From positions 20,860 through 84,859 of the forward strand of contig JAFMVD010000024.1 of NCBI GenBank assembly GCA_025499625.1: a DNA stretch of 64,000 nucleotides, read 5' to 3'. Positions 16,611-25,555 of this stretch are shown here, piece after piece. The notes under the pieces are model-generated. The model saw only the letters and a list, made by a program, of their open reading frames with translations. It was not told the DNA's origin and ran no database searches. How positions within the stretch are numbered: position 1 is the stretch's first letter; every line of letters starts with the position of its first letter. The stretch is from Carboxylicivirga fragile. GTDB taxonomy: Bacteria > Bacteroidota > Bacteroidia > Bacteroidales > Marinilabiliaceae. A program made the translations under genes and the position numbers.

Positions 16611-17897
16611 ATGCAAAAGATATTATACCCCAAAAAAGAGCAGTGGCAACAATTATTGGAACGACCTGATAATGGTTTGGAAGATTTGTTTGATACGGCA
16701 AAAGGTGTGTTGCAAGATGTGCAACGCAATAAAGATGCCGCATTGAAGAAATATACCAGAATGTTTGATGGTGTTACGCTTGAAGAATTTGCTGTTACCA
16801 AAGAGGAAATTGACGAAGCATGTTTAAGTGTTGGTAGTGATTTGAAAGAAGCTATCTTAACGGCAAAAAGTAATATCGAAAAATTCCACGAAGCGCAACG
16901 TGTTTCGTCTAAAGTGATTGAAACAATGCCAGGCGTACAATGCTGGCAACGAAGTGTGGCTATTGATAAAGTAGGCTTGTATATTCCAGGGGGTACTGCG
17001 CCTTTGTTTTCAACTGTTCTAATGTTGGCGCTTCCTGCGAAAATTGCTGGTTGTAAAGAGATTGTTATCTGTACACCTGCTGGAGCTGATGGAAAAATTA
17101 ATCCAGCCATCCTGTATAGTGCCAACCTTGTGGGAGTAAGTAGGATATTTAAGTTAGGTGGTATTCAGGCTATAGGCGCTATGGCCTATGGTACCGAAAC
17201 GGTTCCATCTGTATCTAAAATATTCGGCCCGGGTAATCGATTTGTGACGGCGGCAAAGCAGTTGGTAAGTATTAAAGAGGTGGCTATTGATATGCCTGCT
17301 GGTCCATCCGAGGTTATGGTTATGGCCGATGAGAGTGCCGAACCTTCGTTTATTGCAGCCGATTTATTATCACAAGCTGAGCACGGTGCCGACAGTCAGG
17401 TGGTGTTATTAACTAATAGTGAAGCTTTGATAGATGAGGTTGAAAAAGAAGTGGCTGCCCAACTTGAGCTTCTGCCACGAAAGGATGTTGCTGAGAAAGC
17501 GCTTGGAAACAGTCGGCTAATTGTTTTGAAAACGGAAGCTGAAATGCTTGAGATGTGCAATGATTATGCACCTGAGCACTTGATCATCTCCATGCGCGAT
17601 GATGAAGAGATTGGTAGTAAAGTAACAAATGCGGGCTCTGTATTTTTGGGTAATTATTCTCCAGAAAGTGCTGGCGATTATGCTTCGGGAACTAATCATA
17701 CTTTGCCAACGCAGGGTTATGCCAAAGCCTATAGTGGTGTGAGTACCGATAGTTTTATGAAAAAGATCACCTATCAAAAAATTACTCAAGCTGGCTTAAC
17801 TAAATTGGGGCCATCCATCGAAATTATGGCGGAAGCCGAACAGTTAATAGCGCACAAAAATGCGGTTACTGTAAGATTAAAAAAAATTAAGAATTAA
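16611..17897 (+). CDS. hisD: Histidinol dehydrogenase
   Basis: A zinc- and NAD-dependent enzyme catalysing the last two steps, L-histidinol to L-histidine via histidinal. It has 428 residues, the normal size. Conserved segments: GLYIPGGTAPLFSTVLMLALPAK, GPGNRFVTAAKQLV, AEHGADSQV (Gln/His zinc and substrate residues), the YAPEHL motif, and SGTNHTLPT near the C-terminus. It is 80 bases after hisG in the same operon. Confidence 0.97.
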   Translation: MQKILYPKKEQWQQLLERPDNGLEDLFDTAKGVLQDVQRNKDAALKKYTRMFDGVTLEEFAVTKEEIDEACLSVGSDLKEAILTAKSNIEKFHEAQRVSSKVIETMPGVQCWQRSVAIDKVGLYIPGGTAPLFSTVLMLALPAKIAGCKEIVICTPAGADGKINPAILYSANLVGVSRIFKLGGIQAIGAMAYGTETVPSVSKIFGPGNRFVTAAKQLVSIKEVAIDMPAGPSEVMVMADESAEPSFIAADLLSQAEHGADSQVVLLTNSEALIDEVEKEVAAQLELLPRKDVAEKALGNSRLIVLKTEAEMLEMCNDYAPEHLIISMRDDEEIGSKVTNAGSVFLGNYSPESAGDYASGTNHTLPTQGYAKAYSGVSTDSFMKKITYQKITQAGLTKLGPSIEIMAEAEQLIAHKNAVTVRLKKIKN

Positions 17898-17983
17898 TAT
17901 AAAGTAAGGAGTATAAAGTACTGAGTGTTGATATTTTGATACATTTACTACTGACTACTCACTACTGCCTACTCACTATTACT
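17898..17983. repeat. hisD-hisC spacer with degenerate repeats
   Basis: An 86-base spacer between hisD and hisC made of reiterated AGTA/ACTACT words (AAAGTAAGGAGTATAAAGTA on one side, ACTACTGACTACTCACTACT on the other), which are partial inverted copies. It resembles the repetitive intergenic filler found in many Bacteroidota. The in-frame start at 17936 lies in it and is rejected as the hisC start. Confidence 0.5.
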
Positions 17984-19024
17984 ATGAAACCACTCGACCA
18001 ATTATTACGAACCAATATTAAAAACCTGAAACCATATTCTTCGGCACGTGATGAATACGTGGGAGAAGCTTCGGTTTTTTTAGATGCCAATGAAAACCCA
18101 TTTAATAAACCTTACAATCGATACCCCGATCCGTATCAACGAACAGTGAAGCAAAAGATAGCATCCATAAAAGATGTGTCAGCTGATCAGATCTTTTTAG
18201 GAAATGGCAGCGATGAGCCAATCGATTTGTTGTTTCGCGCATTTTGTGAGCCCGGTATCGACAATGTGGTAAGCATTGATCCTACCTATGGTATGTATCA
18301 GGTAGCAGCAGATATTAATAATATTAAGGTGCGAAAAGTATTATTGACACCCGATTTTGAATTGGATGTTGACGGCTTATTAGCGGCTAGCGATGAGCAC
18401 TCAAAGCTTCTGTTTATTTGTTCGCCCAACAACCCAACTGGTAATTGTTTTATTGAGGCCGATATCATTTCACTCATTTCTCAATTCAAGGGTATCGTTG
18501 TTTTGGATGAGGCCTATATTGACTTTGCAGCAGATAAAAGTTTACTCAATCGTTTAGGCGAATTTCCTAATCTGGTAATACTGCAAACATTTTCAAAGGC
18601 ATGGGGTATGGCGGCTATTCGATTGGGAATGGCTTTTACCTCGCCCGAGATTGTGTCTGTACTGAGTAAGATCAAATACCCGTATAATATAAATGTACTC
18701 ACCCAGGAGAAAGCTTTGGAGCTTTTAGAGAATGAAAAAGAAAAGGCCTACTGGGTCGAGCGTTTATTGGCCGAGCGAGAGGTTTTAAGAGCGGCGCTAA
18801 ATGAATTTTTCTTTGTTAAAAAAGTGTATCCGTCCGATGCGAACTACCTTTTGGTAAAAGTGGAAAATGCCAAAGGTTTATACCAGTTTTTGGTTGATAA
18901 GCACATTATTGTTCGCGACCGTTCATCTGTTGCTTTGTGCGAAGAGTGTTTACGAATAACGGTTGGTCAGCCGGCAGAGAATAGTTTGTTGTTAGAAGCA
19001 CTATCTTTATATGCATCTAAATAA
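17984..19024 (+). CDS. hisC: Histidinol-phosphate aminotransferase
   Basis: A PLP-dependent aminotransferase converting imidazole-acetol phosphate to L-histidinol phosphate. The start at 17984 (MKPLDQLLRTNIKNLKPY) gives 346 residues and matches the family N-terminus; the extra 16 codons upstream come from repetitive spacer. It has CSPNNPTGN, DEAYIDF, and TFSKAWGMAAIRLG with the PLP lysine. Third gene of the his operon. Confidence 0.96.
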   Translation: MKPLDQLLRTNIKNLKPYSSARDEYVGEASVFLDANENPFNKPYNRYPDPYQRTVKQKIASIKDVSADQIFLGNGSDEPIDLLFRAFCEPGIDNVVSIDPTYGMYQVAADINNIKVRKVLLTPDFELDVDGLLAASDEHSKLLFICSPNNPTGNCFIEADIISLISQFKGIVVLDEAYIDFAADKSLLNRLGEFPNLVILQTFSKAWGMAAIRLGMAFTSPEIVSVLSKIKYPYNINVLTQEKALELLENEKEKAYWVERLLAEREVLRAALNEFFFVKKVYPSDANYLLVKVENAKGLYQFLVDKHIIVRDRSSVALCEECLRITVGQPAENSLLLEALSLYASK

Positions 19025-19030
19025 TAGATC

Positions 19031-19936
19031 ATGTTAAAAGATAATGCCTTACTATTACTTTTTATGTTGAATATAAATTTCCTAATGGGACAAACTAAAA
19101 TTCGCTTATGGGAGGGGAACCCTCCCGAGTATATTTTGAATGAAGTTCAAGAGATTGATACCGTTTCTAACTGGAATGTACCTGTAGTATATGGTATTAA
19201 TCAGTCTGAATTGACATTTTTCAAAAGTGATAAAAAAGGTTTGTTACCAGCAGTGATTATTTGTCCTGGCGGGGGCTATGGTGTTGAAGCGTACAAACAT
19301 GAGGGTAATGATGTGGCTTTATGGTTTAATTCGTTGGGGATTCATGCCTTTGTGCTAAAATATCGCTTGCCCGATGAGGCTATTTGTGAAGAACCAACTT
19401 ATGCGGCTTTAACAGATGCTTTGAGGGCTTTGCAACTAGTACGTAAAAATGCAAAGCAATATTCAATTGTTGAGGGCAAGATCGGCATCATGGGTTTTTC
19501 TGCAGGCGGTCATTTGGCGGCCTCGGCATCTACTTTGTATGATCAAGCACGTTTTTCAGAATATTCTGCTCGTCCAGATTTCTCAATATTGATGTATCCG
19601 GTTATATCAATGCAGAAAGATTACACGCATATGGGATCACGCAATAACTTATTGGGATCAAAACCTGAAACCGCGCTCGTAGATTTGTTTTCGACAGAAT
19701 TGCAAATTAATAGTAAAACGCCTCCTGCATTTTTATTACATGCTGCTGATGATGAAGCCGTGAATGTGAAAAATACGATGCTTTATTCAGAAGCATTACT
19801 TAATGCAGAAGTAGATTGTACGAAACACATTTTTGAAGAAGGAGGACATGGTTTTGGCTATGACGAAAGTAAAGCAACGAACCGTTGGATCAGCTTACTG
19901 GAAGATTGGTTAAGGCAAAAAGAAATTATTAAATAA
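19031..19936 (+). CDS. Secreted alpha/beta hydrolase inside the his operon
   Basis: A 301-residue protein with an N-terminal hydrophobic signal (about 5-20, ending FLMGQ) and an esterase/lipase-type alpha/beta fold. The oxyanion-hole motif PGGGYG (79-84) and nucleophile elbow GFSAGG (155-160, Ser157) are visible, with Asp in DDEAV and His in GGHGFGY completing the triad. It resembles acetylesterase/BD-FAE-like enzymes. It starts 6 bases after hisC and overlaps hisB by one base, so it is truly co-transcribed, though it is not a histidine enzyme. Its likely substrate is an ester of plant or surface polysaccharide, by family only. Confidence 0.9.
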   Translation: MLKDNALLLLFMLNINFLMGQTKIRLWEGNPPEYILNEVQEIDTVSNWNVPVVYGINQSELTFFKSDKKGLLPAVIICPGGGYGVEAYKHEGNDVALWFNSLGIHAFVLKYRLPDEAICEEPTYAALTDALRALQLVRKNAKQYSIVEGKIGIMGFSAGGHLAASASTLYDQARFSEYSARPDFSILMYPVISMQKDYTHMGSRNNLLGSKPETALVDLFSTELQINSKTPPAFLLHAADDEAVNVKNTMLYSEALLNAEVDCTKHIFEEGGHGFGYDESKATNRWISLLEDWLRQKEIIK

Positions 19937-21057
19937 TGAAAAAAGTACTATTTATAGATAGGGACGGCACATTAATTATGGAGCCACCCGTAGATTACCA
20001 AGTTGATACCTTAGAAAAGTTGGAGTACTACCCTGGTGTGTTTCAGAATTTATCGAAAGTAGCATCTCAGCTCGATTATGAACTGGTAATGGTAACTAAT
20101 CAGGATGGATTGGGTACCGACTCTTTCCCTGAAGATACCTTTTGGCCGGCTCAAAATAAAATGATGAATGCACTTGAGAAGGAAGGGATAAAGTTTGATG
20201 AGGTACTAATTGATTACTCCATGCCCGAAGACAATGCCCCTACGCGTAAACCTCGAACAGGATTGTTAGGCAAGTACATGACAGATGAATATGATTTGGC
20301 GAATTCTTACGTGATTGGCGATAGAATCACCGATGTAGAATTGGCAAAAAACCTGGGTTGTAAAGCTATTTTCCTAAAGGAAGAAGAGGAAGCACAATCG
20401 TTGTTGCATGAAACAGGTTTTGAAGCCGTGTTGTCAACTCTGGAATGGAGCGAGATTGTAGCCTACCTTTTTAAATTGGATAGATCGGCTTCTGTTGAGC
20501 GAAATACCGCTGAAACGCAGATTAAAGTGTCTGTTAATCTTGATGGTAGCGGGAAGTGTAATATCTCAACCGGATTAAATTTCTTTGACCACATGCTCGA
20601 TCAGATTGGTCGTCATTCAGGTATGGATCTGGACGTAACTGTTAAAGGGGATTTAGCTGTTGATGAGCACCATACCATTGAAGATACGGCTATTGTGTTA
20701 GGTGAAGCATTAAAAGAGGCTTTGGGTGATAAGCGTGGCATTGAGCGCTATGGATTCTGCTTGCCAATGGACGATTGTCTGGCTCAGGTGGCGCTCGATT
20801 TTGGTGGAAGGTCATGGTTGGTTTGGGAGGCTGATTTTAAACGCGAAATGATTGGTGATATGCCAACAGAGATGTTCTATCATTTCTTTAAAAGCTTTTC
20901 TGATGCGGCAGCCTGTAATTTGAATATAAAGGCAGAAGGCAAGAATGAGCACCATAAAATAGAAGGTATATTCAAGGCTTTAGCCAGGGCTATCCGTGCA
21001 GCTATTCGAAAAGATCCGTATAGTGATCAACTGCCAAGTACAAAAGAGATGTTATAA
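19936..21057 (+). CDS. hisB: Bifunctional histidinol-phosphatase / imidazoleglycerol-phosphate dehydratase
   Basis: A 373-residue fusion. The N-terminal HAD-family phosphatase (about 1-165) has the nucleophile motif DRDGTL and removes phosphate from histidinol phosphate. The C-terminal dehydratase (about 175-373) has the metal-binding motifs [10 protein letters not shown] and NEHHKIEG and makes imidazole-acetol phosphate. Its start uses the last base of the hydrolase stop. It is the last his gene here; hisH, hisA, hisF and hisIE are not in the window. Confidence 0.97.
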   Translation: MKKVLFIDRDGTLIMEPPVDYQVDTLEKLEYYPGVFQNLSKVASQLDYELVMVTNQDGLGTDSFPEDTFWPAQNKMMNALEKEGIKFDEVLIDYSMPEDNAPTRKPRTGLLGKYMTDEYDLANSYVIGDRITDVELAKNLGCKAIFLKEEEEAQSLLHETGFEAVLSTLEWSEIVAYLFKLDRSASVERNTAETQIKVSVNLDGSGKCNISTGLNFFDHMLDQIGRHSGMDLDVTVKGDLAVDEHHTIEDTAIVLGEALKEALGDKRGIERYGFCLPMDDCLAQVALDFGGRSWLVWEADFKREMIGDMPTEMFYHFFKSFSDAAACNLNIKAEGKNEHHKIEGIFKALARAIRAAIRKDPYSDQLPSTKEML

Positions 21058-21080
21058 AATTCAATCAATCTGATTTACGG

Positions 21081-21112
21081 ATGCGATCTTTATTCAACAA
21101 TAAAGGTCGCAT
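21081..21112 (+). terminator. Hairpin after the his operon
   Basis: A 14-bp stem with one G-U (21081-21094 with 21099-21112) and a four-base loop, 23 bases after the hisB stop. The downstream T-run is poor, and the stem also lies past the 3' end of the convergent nuclease gene. Confidence 0.65.
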
Positions 21113-21138
21113 TCATAGTTATTCATTATGAAGTTTCT

Positions 21139-21801
21139 TCAGATCGTGCCATTCAGAAACTTAATAATAGCCTTGGCTTTCTTATGACCAATGCTTTCAA
21201 TTTGCATTAATTGCTGTTCGTTGGCTTGCAATACAGATTTTAATGTGCCAAAATGTTGTATCAATAAATAAGCCGTATTTGTTCCAACTCCGGGCAGACC
21301 TTGCAAAAAATATAGTTGTTGTTTGGCAGGTGTTTTAGGTTTGTATCCATATCTGTAATTGGTAGTTGTTCTTTTAAAGTTCTTTACAGATAAATTGATC
21401 AGAGTGTTGGTGGTATCTTCCTTGTCTTTACAAAATACAATAGGTAGTTGCCAGTTGACGCTAATGGATAATAGAGTGACTTTAATAGCTTCGCGACTGA
21501 TTAGGTGCTTGGTTTGATATGGATTACCTTCAATAAGTAAAATACTACTGTATCTACTTTCTTTAATTTTTTGGCATTGCTTAAAAAGTCGATTTTGAAT
21601 TAGCGAAATCACAAAGTCATCTTTTGTTTTTCGCTCCACAATCAATTGCTCGTCAATAATGTAGTCGCCTTTTTTGAGTTCTTTTATTAGTGTGCTTTGT
21701 CCTTTTTCTTCTAGACGTTTTGGTATTCCAGAAGCTCTTTCTCTGTGGTCAATTACGATCATGTTGAATGGGATGTTGTTCCGGTTTCTTTCTATATTCA
21801 A
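21139..21801 (-). CDS. ERCC4 (XPF/Mus81-type) structure-specific nuclease
   Basis: A 220-residue protein with an ERCC4 nuclease domain (about 14-130). DHRE is at 18-21, GDY at 45-47 and the catalytic ERKTKDD at 56-62, matching the GD...ERKx3D signature. A (HhH)2 DNA-binding domain follows (about 163-218: LPGVGTNTAYLLIQHFG, IESIGHKKAKAIIKF). Family members cut branched or flap DNA. There is no helicase domain, so it resembles short archaeal XPF and Mus81-like proteins. An internal Met14 (MIVIDHRE) is an alternative start. It stands alone on the minus strand between his and the FISUMP gene. Confidence 0.88.
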   Translation of the reverse strand: MNIERNRNNIPFNMIVIDHRERASGIPKRLEEKGQSTLIKELKKGDYIIDEQLIVERKTKDDFVISLIQNRLFKQCQKIKESRYSSILLIEGNPYQTKHLISREAIKVTLLSISVNWQLPIVFCKDKEDTTNTLINLSVKNFKRTTTNYRYGYKPKTPAKQQLYFLQGLPGVGTNTAYLLIQHFGTLKSVLQANEQQLMQIESIGHKKAKAIIKFLNGTI

Positions 21802-21919
21802 GATAGCACAGTTGCTTGAAAATAGTAATGTTATACTTGGCGTAAATACCTAGTATTAGGTATTGAGAACGATGCATAGTAGTAATAAATTTGATTTATA
21901 ATCCTTTAAATCAAATGTT

Positions 21920-23194
21920 ATGAAACAATTATTACTCACTATTCTAATGGTTTGCAGCAGTGCAATATTGAGCTCTCAAACCTACCAAATTTCTTTTGCA
22001 GCTCAAGGTGATGCTTCTACAGTAGATGAAGTTGTTGCGACGAATCTAACGACTAACGAATCTATTACTTTACCGGGGGGCGAAGTGCTTTCTTTGCAAC
22101 CCGTAGCAACAAATATTAAAAATATGTCAGTGTTTAAAAATGCTGCCATCTATTCAAATATGCGGGAGGGCTTCTCTGAGCTTCATCTGACAAGCCAAAA
22201 AAATCAGGAAATAAATATTGAAGTAATTGCCATAGATGGACGAACAGTCGCAAGACATCATCAGGTTCTTGAGATGGGCAACTACAAATTTAAACTGGCA
22301 GGTAAGTCGCAAGGCATCTACATTGCAAACATATCAACAGGGGCGGATCAACTGGGCTTGAAGTTTTGTCAGAGTAAAGCGGCTGAGAATACCATTCGTT
22401 TTATGGGAGAATCGGATAAAATCCAGGAATTAAAATCAAGCAATGCAACTTATGCTCTAAGCTTTTCTCCTGATGATCACATTTCGTATGAAATTAAAAG
22501 TGGTGATTACATTACTATGATTATTGAATGTCCTGCAGGTGATAAAACGCTAACTGCCGATATGGTTGAATGCATGGATGGGGATGGCAACTATTATCCC
22601 GTTGTGAAAATTGGCACCCAAACGTGGATGGCCAAGAATATTAACACATCCAAATACATGGATGGAACAGAAATACCTTACATAGCAACGACAGCAGAGT
22701 GGGGTGCTCTTCCTGATGCTAATTCGGGAAAAGGTTATGGCTATTTTCTGGAGGAAGAAGGGGATCTTTACGGAGCTATATATACATATGGGGCAGCCGT
22801 TAATGGAACGCCATTATCCGGATCACATATTCAAGGTGTTTGCCCCAATGGTTGGCACATACCAAGCGATGCCGAGTGGAAGGTTTTGTGTAATTATTTA
22901 GGTGGTACGTCTTATGCTTCAAATAAATTAAAATCAACTAGGTCTGACTTATGGAAATATTCACCCAATGGAATAGGTAATAATTCAAGTGGTTTCAATG
23001 CCCTTCCTAGTGGCTATCGTACGGCATATAATGGGGCACCTAATCTGGGTGGCTATTATGCCAGATGGTGGAGTAGCAATCAATACAGCGGCTCTTGGGC
23101 CTATTATTGCCAGTTGACTTATGCCAACAACGGTGTATACCTTAGTTACTGGGAAAAGAGCATAGGTATATGTGTACGTTGTATCAAAGATTAG
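21920..23194 (+). CDS. FISUMP-domain surface protein
   Basis: The 424-residue protein has a Sec signal peptide (1-19). Its middle region (about 75-145: SELHLTSQKNQEINIEVI, GIYIANI) looks like a type IX secretion C-terminal sorting fold, but internal. The C-terminal FISUMP domain (about 215-424) shows IGTQTWMAKNIN, GYGYFL, VCPNGWHIPSDAEWK, GFNALPSGYR, WWSSNQ and a final VRCIKD. FISUMP domains are found in surface and lipoprotein paralogs of Fibrobacterota and Bacteroidota; function unknown. Cys residues may form disulfides. Confidence 0.88.
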   Translation: MKQLLLTILMVCSSAILSSQTYQISFAAQGDASTVDEVVATNLTTNESITLPGGEVLSLQPVATNIKNMSVFKNAAIYSNMREGFSELHLTSQKNQEINIEVIAIDGRTVARHHQVLEMGNYKFKLAGKSQGIYIANISTGADQLGLKFCQSKAAENTIRFMGESDKIQELKSSNATYALSFSPDDHISYEIKSGDYITMIIECPAGDKTLTADMVECMDGDGNYYPVVKIGTQTWMAKNINTSKYMDGTEIPYIATTAEWGALPDANSGKGYGYFLEEEGDLYGAIYTYGAAVNGTPLSGSHIQGVCPNGWHIPSDAEWKVLCNYLGGTSYASNKLKSTRSDLWKYSPNGIGNNSSGFNALPSGYRTAYNGAPNLGGYYARWWSSNQYSGSWAYYCQLTYANNGVYLSYWEKSIGICVRCIKD

Positions 23195-23205
23195 TAGAAT
23201 ACTAG

Positions 23206-23508
23206 TTTATACTAATAGGTAGATTTGCAAATACTGCGCAAACAGATAATGAAGGTTATGCAAAGTTTAATGAACAATATAAATATGAACTTGATAATAG
23301 TTTAGATCGATTATACTACACATATACTGTTATTCAGGGCTCACCAACTTATGAATTGCCACCTGCATACGATAATTTAACTACCACTTCAGATGGTAGG
23401 TTAATATATCAAGTGAAGGGCGAAATAGACTATTTTTATGATGGTTCGTATTATATCCTTTTTAGGATTAATCTGCCTTGGAATTTGGAGGATGTTTATT
23501 TTCAATGA
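23206..23508 (+). pseudogene. Start-less coding remnant after the FISUMP gene
   Basis: An open frame of 100 codons, bounded by TAG at 23203 and TGA at 23506, has clear coding texture (RFANTAQTDNEGYAKFNEQY, YELPPAYDNLTT, GEIDYFYDGSYYILFRI) but no ATG and no sensible GTG/TTG start near its 5' end. It looks like the C-terminal part of a secreted protein that lost its front half. I recognise no family. An ATA start at 23215 cannot be excluded. Confidence 0.5.
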
Positions 23509-23559
23509 TATATAAGGGTATTTTCGTATCTTTATTAATATGTTTTACTTAATGTAACA

Positions 23560-25518
23560 ATGCGGCGAACTGTTTTCTTTTTAAAACTTACCTTACTAAT
23601 AGGCTTATGTAATGCGCAACTAGTATTTGGTCAGCATAATGAGATCGATAGCTTAAAGCATGCTTTAAAAGGTTCTGGCAATGATTTAAGTGCTTCAAAG
23701 ATTAATCTGCAATTGGCAAAATTATATGAAAGAGTCGATCTGAAACTTGCAATCGATCATGCCAATAAGGTTATTGAGTATAAAGTAAGCGATTCTCTAA
23801 TGGCTGAAGGATATAATCAATTAGGGCGGAGTTATTTTTTCATGCGCCAACTTGATTCGGCTGCCGTTAACTTTACAAAAGCAAAAGGTAAATTACTCGA
23901 GATTAACGATGTAAAAAAAGCTGCGATTATTGATATTGGTATTGGAGCCATACAATTGCGGCAAGGTGACTATAATGGCACAATAAAAACTTTGACCCAA
24001 TGTGCCTCATTTTTTGAGGCAGAGGCTGATATGCTGAATGCAGCCAAGTGCTATAATAACATGGCTACAGCCATGGCCGAATTAGAAAACTATGATAAGG
24101 CCATTGAATTTAGTGAAAAGGCTTTAAGTATTTTTGATGATAAGGAGCTCATTCAGTATAAATTGATAACCCTTCCGAATTTAGCCGCCCAATATTTGAA
24201 AACAGGAGATACCATAAAAGCTATTCAATATAACCATGATGCTGAGAAATTAGCTGAAAAAGAGAATGATAAAAGATCACTTTCAATAATATACAACAAT
24301 CTTGGCAGTATTTATCTGGATAGAGATAGTGAGTTGGCTCGCAACTACCTCGAAGAAACAATTGCTCTGAAAAATGAATTGAATCTTAAATCAGGAGTTG
24401 AAGTGGCTCTTGGTAATTTAGGACATATTTATCTGCAAAATAAAGATTACGATTCGGCCATTAAAAATTATAGTGAGGTTCTTCTTTTGGTAAAGGGAAA
24501 ACAACGGGTTTTTGCTTTTGATCAAATAGCTGATGCTTATCGGGGAAAGGGAGACTATAAAGCAGCATTGGCTTATGCAATATTGGCAAGAACATTGAAC
24601 GATAGTATTCTGGATACGGAGAATAGAAAAGTGTTTAATGAAATTCAAACCAAATATGAGACTGAAAAAGCATTTCGGGAATACTCAGACTTGAAAGTTA
24701 ACAATCTGGAAATAGATAGTAAAAGAAGGCGTAATCAAAACCTTTTAATTATAGCTTCCATTCTCTTATTAATGTCTTTGGCTTTTGGTTACCTCATGCA
24801 TGCAAGTGTTCTTCGTAAAAAGGAGTTAGCTCAGCAGAGTTTTAAGATTAAGCAGCAGGAACTTGAAAAGCTTTTAAAGACAAGAGAACTGGAAGGTATT
24901 GATGCCATTATTGATGCTCAGGAGCAGGAAAGAAGCCGGATGGCAGATGATTTGCACGATAACTTAGGTAGTAAGATTGCTACATTGAAATTGTATATCG
25001 AGGAGATCCGTAATAGGATGATTACCGATTCTTATGAAAGGGAAATGCTACTTGGCAAATTGAAATATTTGGCTGATGAAGCTTATAAAGAAGTTAGGAC
25101 AATTGCTCATAATAAAAATACAAAATCATACATTAGTAAAGGCCTAATTATTGCCACTCAAACAGTTGCCGATCAGATATCGATGTCGAACCAATTAACG
25201 ATTAATGTATTTAATGTGGATGTCAATCAATTTATTAGTAATGCTATCGAGATCCAAGTGTTTAGATCGATTCAGGAACTTTTAACAAATGTTATTAAGC
25301 ATGCTCATGCGTCTGTAGTAAATATTCAGTTTTCTAAAGATGATGGTTTACTACTTGTGATTGTAGAGGACAACGGTAGAGGCTTTGAGTTGAATACAAG
25401 TCCAAAAGCTTATGGTTTAAAGAATATTGATGACCGTATGGACAAGCTTTCAGGAAGTATGAATATTGATTCGACACCAGGAAATGGAACAACCGTTATA
25501 TTAACTGTGCCGATTTAA
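23560..25518 (+). CDS. TPR-containing sensor histidine kinase (NarX/DegS type)
   Basis: 652 residues: signal peptide (1-22), about six tetratricopeptide repeats in the periplasm (30-375), one membrane span (about 393-413), a coiled coil, a HisKA_3 dimerisation domain with phosphoacceptor His466 in DDLHDNLGSK, and a HATPase_c domain ending in the G-box GLKNIDDRM and GNGTTV. The TPR part replaces a classical sensor and probably senses a protein or peptide. The response regulator gene follows after 37 bases. Confidence 0.94.
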   Translation: MRRTVFFLKLTLLIGLCNAQLVFGQHNEIDSLKHALKGSGNDLSASKINLQLAKLYERVDLKLAIDHANKVIEYKVSDSLMAEGYNQLGRSYFFMRQLDSAAVNFTKAKGKLLEINDVKKAAIIDIGIGAIQLRQGDYNGTIKTLTQCASFFEAEADMLNAAKCYNNMATAMAELENYDKAIEFSEKALSIFDDKELIQYKLITLPNLAAQYLKTGDTIKAIQYNHDAEKLAEKENDKRSLSIIYNNLGSIYLDRDSELARNYLEETIALKNELNLKSGVEVALGNLGHIYLQNKDYDSAIKNYSEVLLLVKGKQRVFAFDQIADAYRGKGDYKAALAYAILARTLNDSILDTENRKVFNEIQTKYETEKAFREYSDLKVNNLEIDSKRRRNQNLLIIASILLLMSLAFGYLMHASVLRKKELAQQSFKIKQQELEKLLKTRELEGIDAIIDAQEQERSRMADDLHDNLGSKIATLKLYIEEIRNRMITDSYEREMLLGKLKYLADEAYKEVRTIAHNKNTKSYISKGLIIATQTVADQISMSNQLTINVFNVDVNQFISNAIEIQVFRSIQELLTNVIKHAHASVVNIQFSKDDGLLLVIVEDNGRGFELNTSPKAYGLKNIDDRMDKLSGSMNIDSTPGNGTTVILTVPI

Positions 25519-25555
25519 GTGTACAAAATCGAAACCAAAAATAGTATTATCACAG

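Noticed and set aside
16508..17125. 205-codon minus-strand frame
   Set aside because: Antisense shadow of hisD, Ser/Cys-rich with no family.
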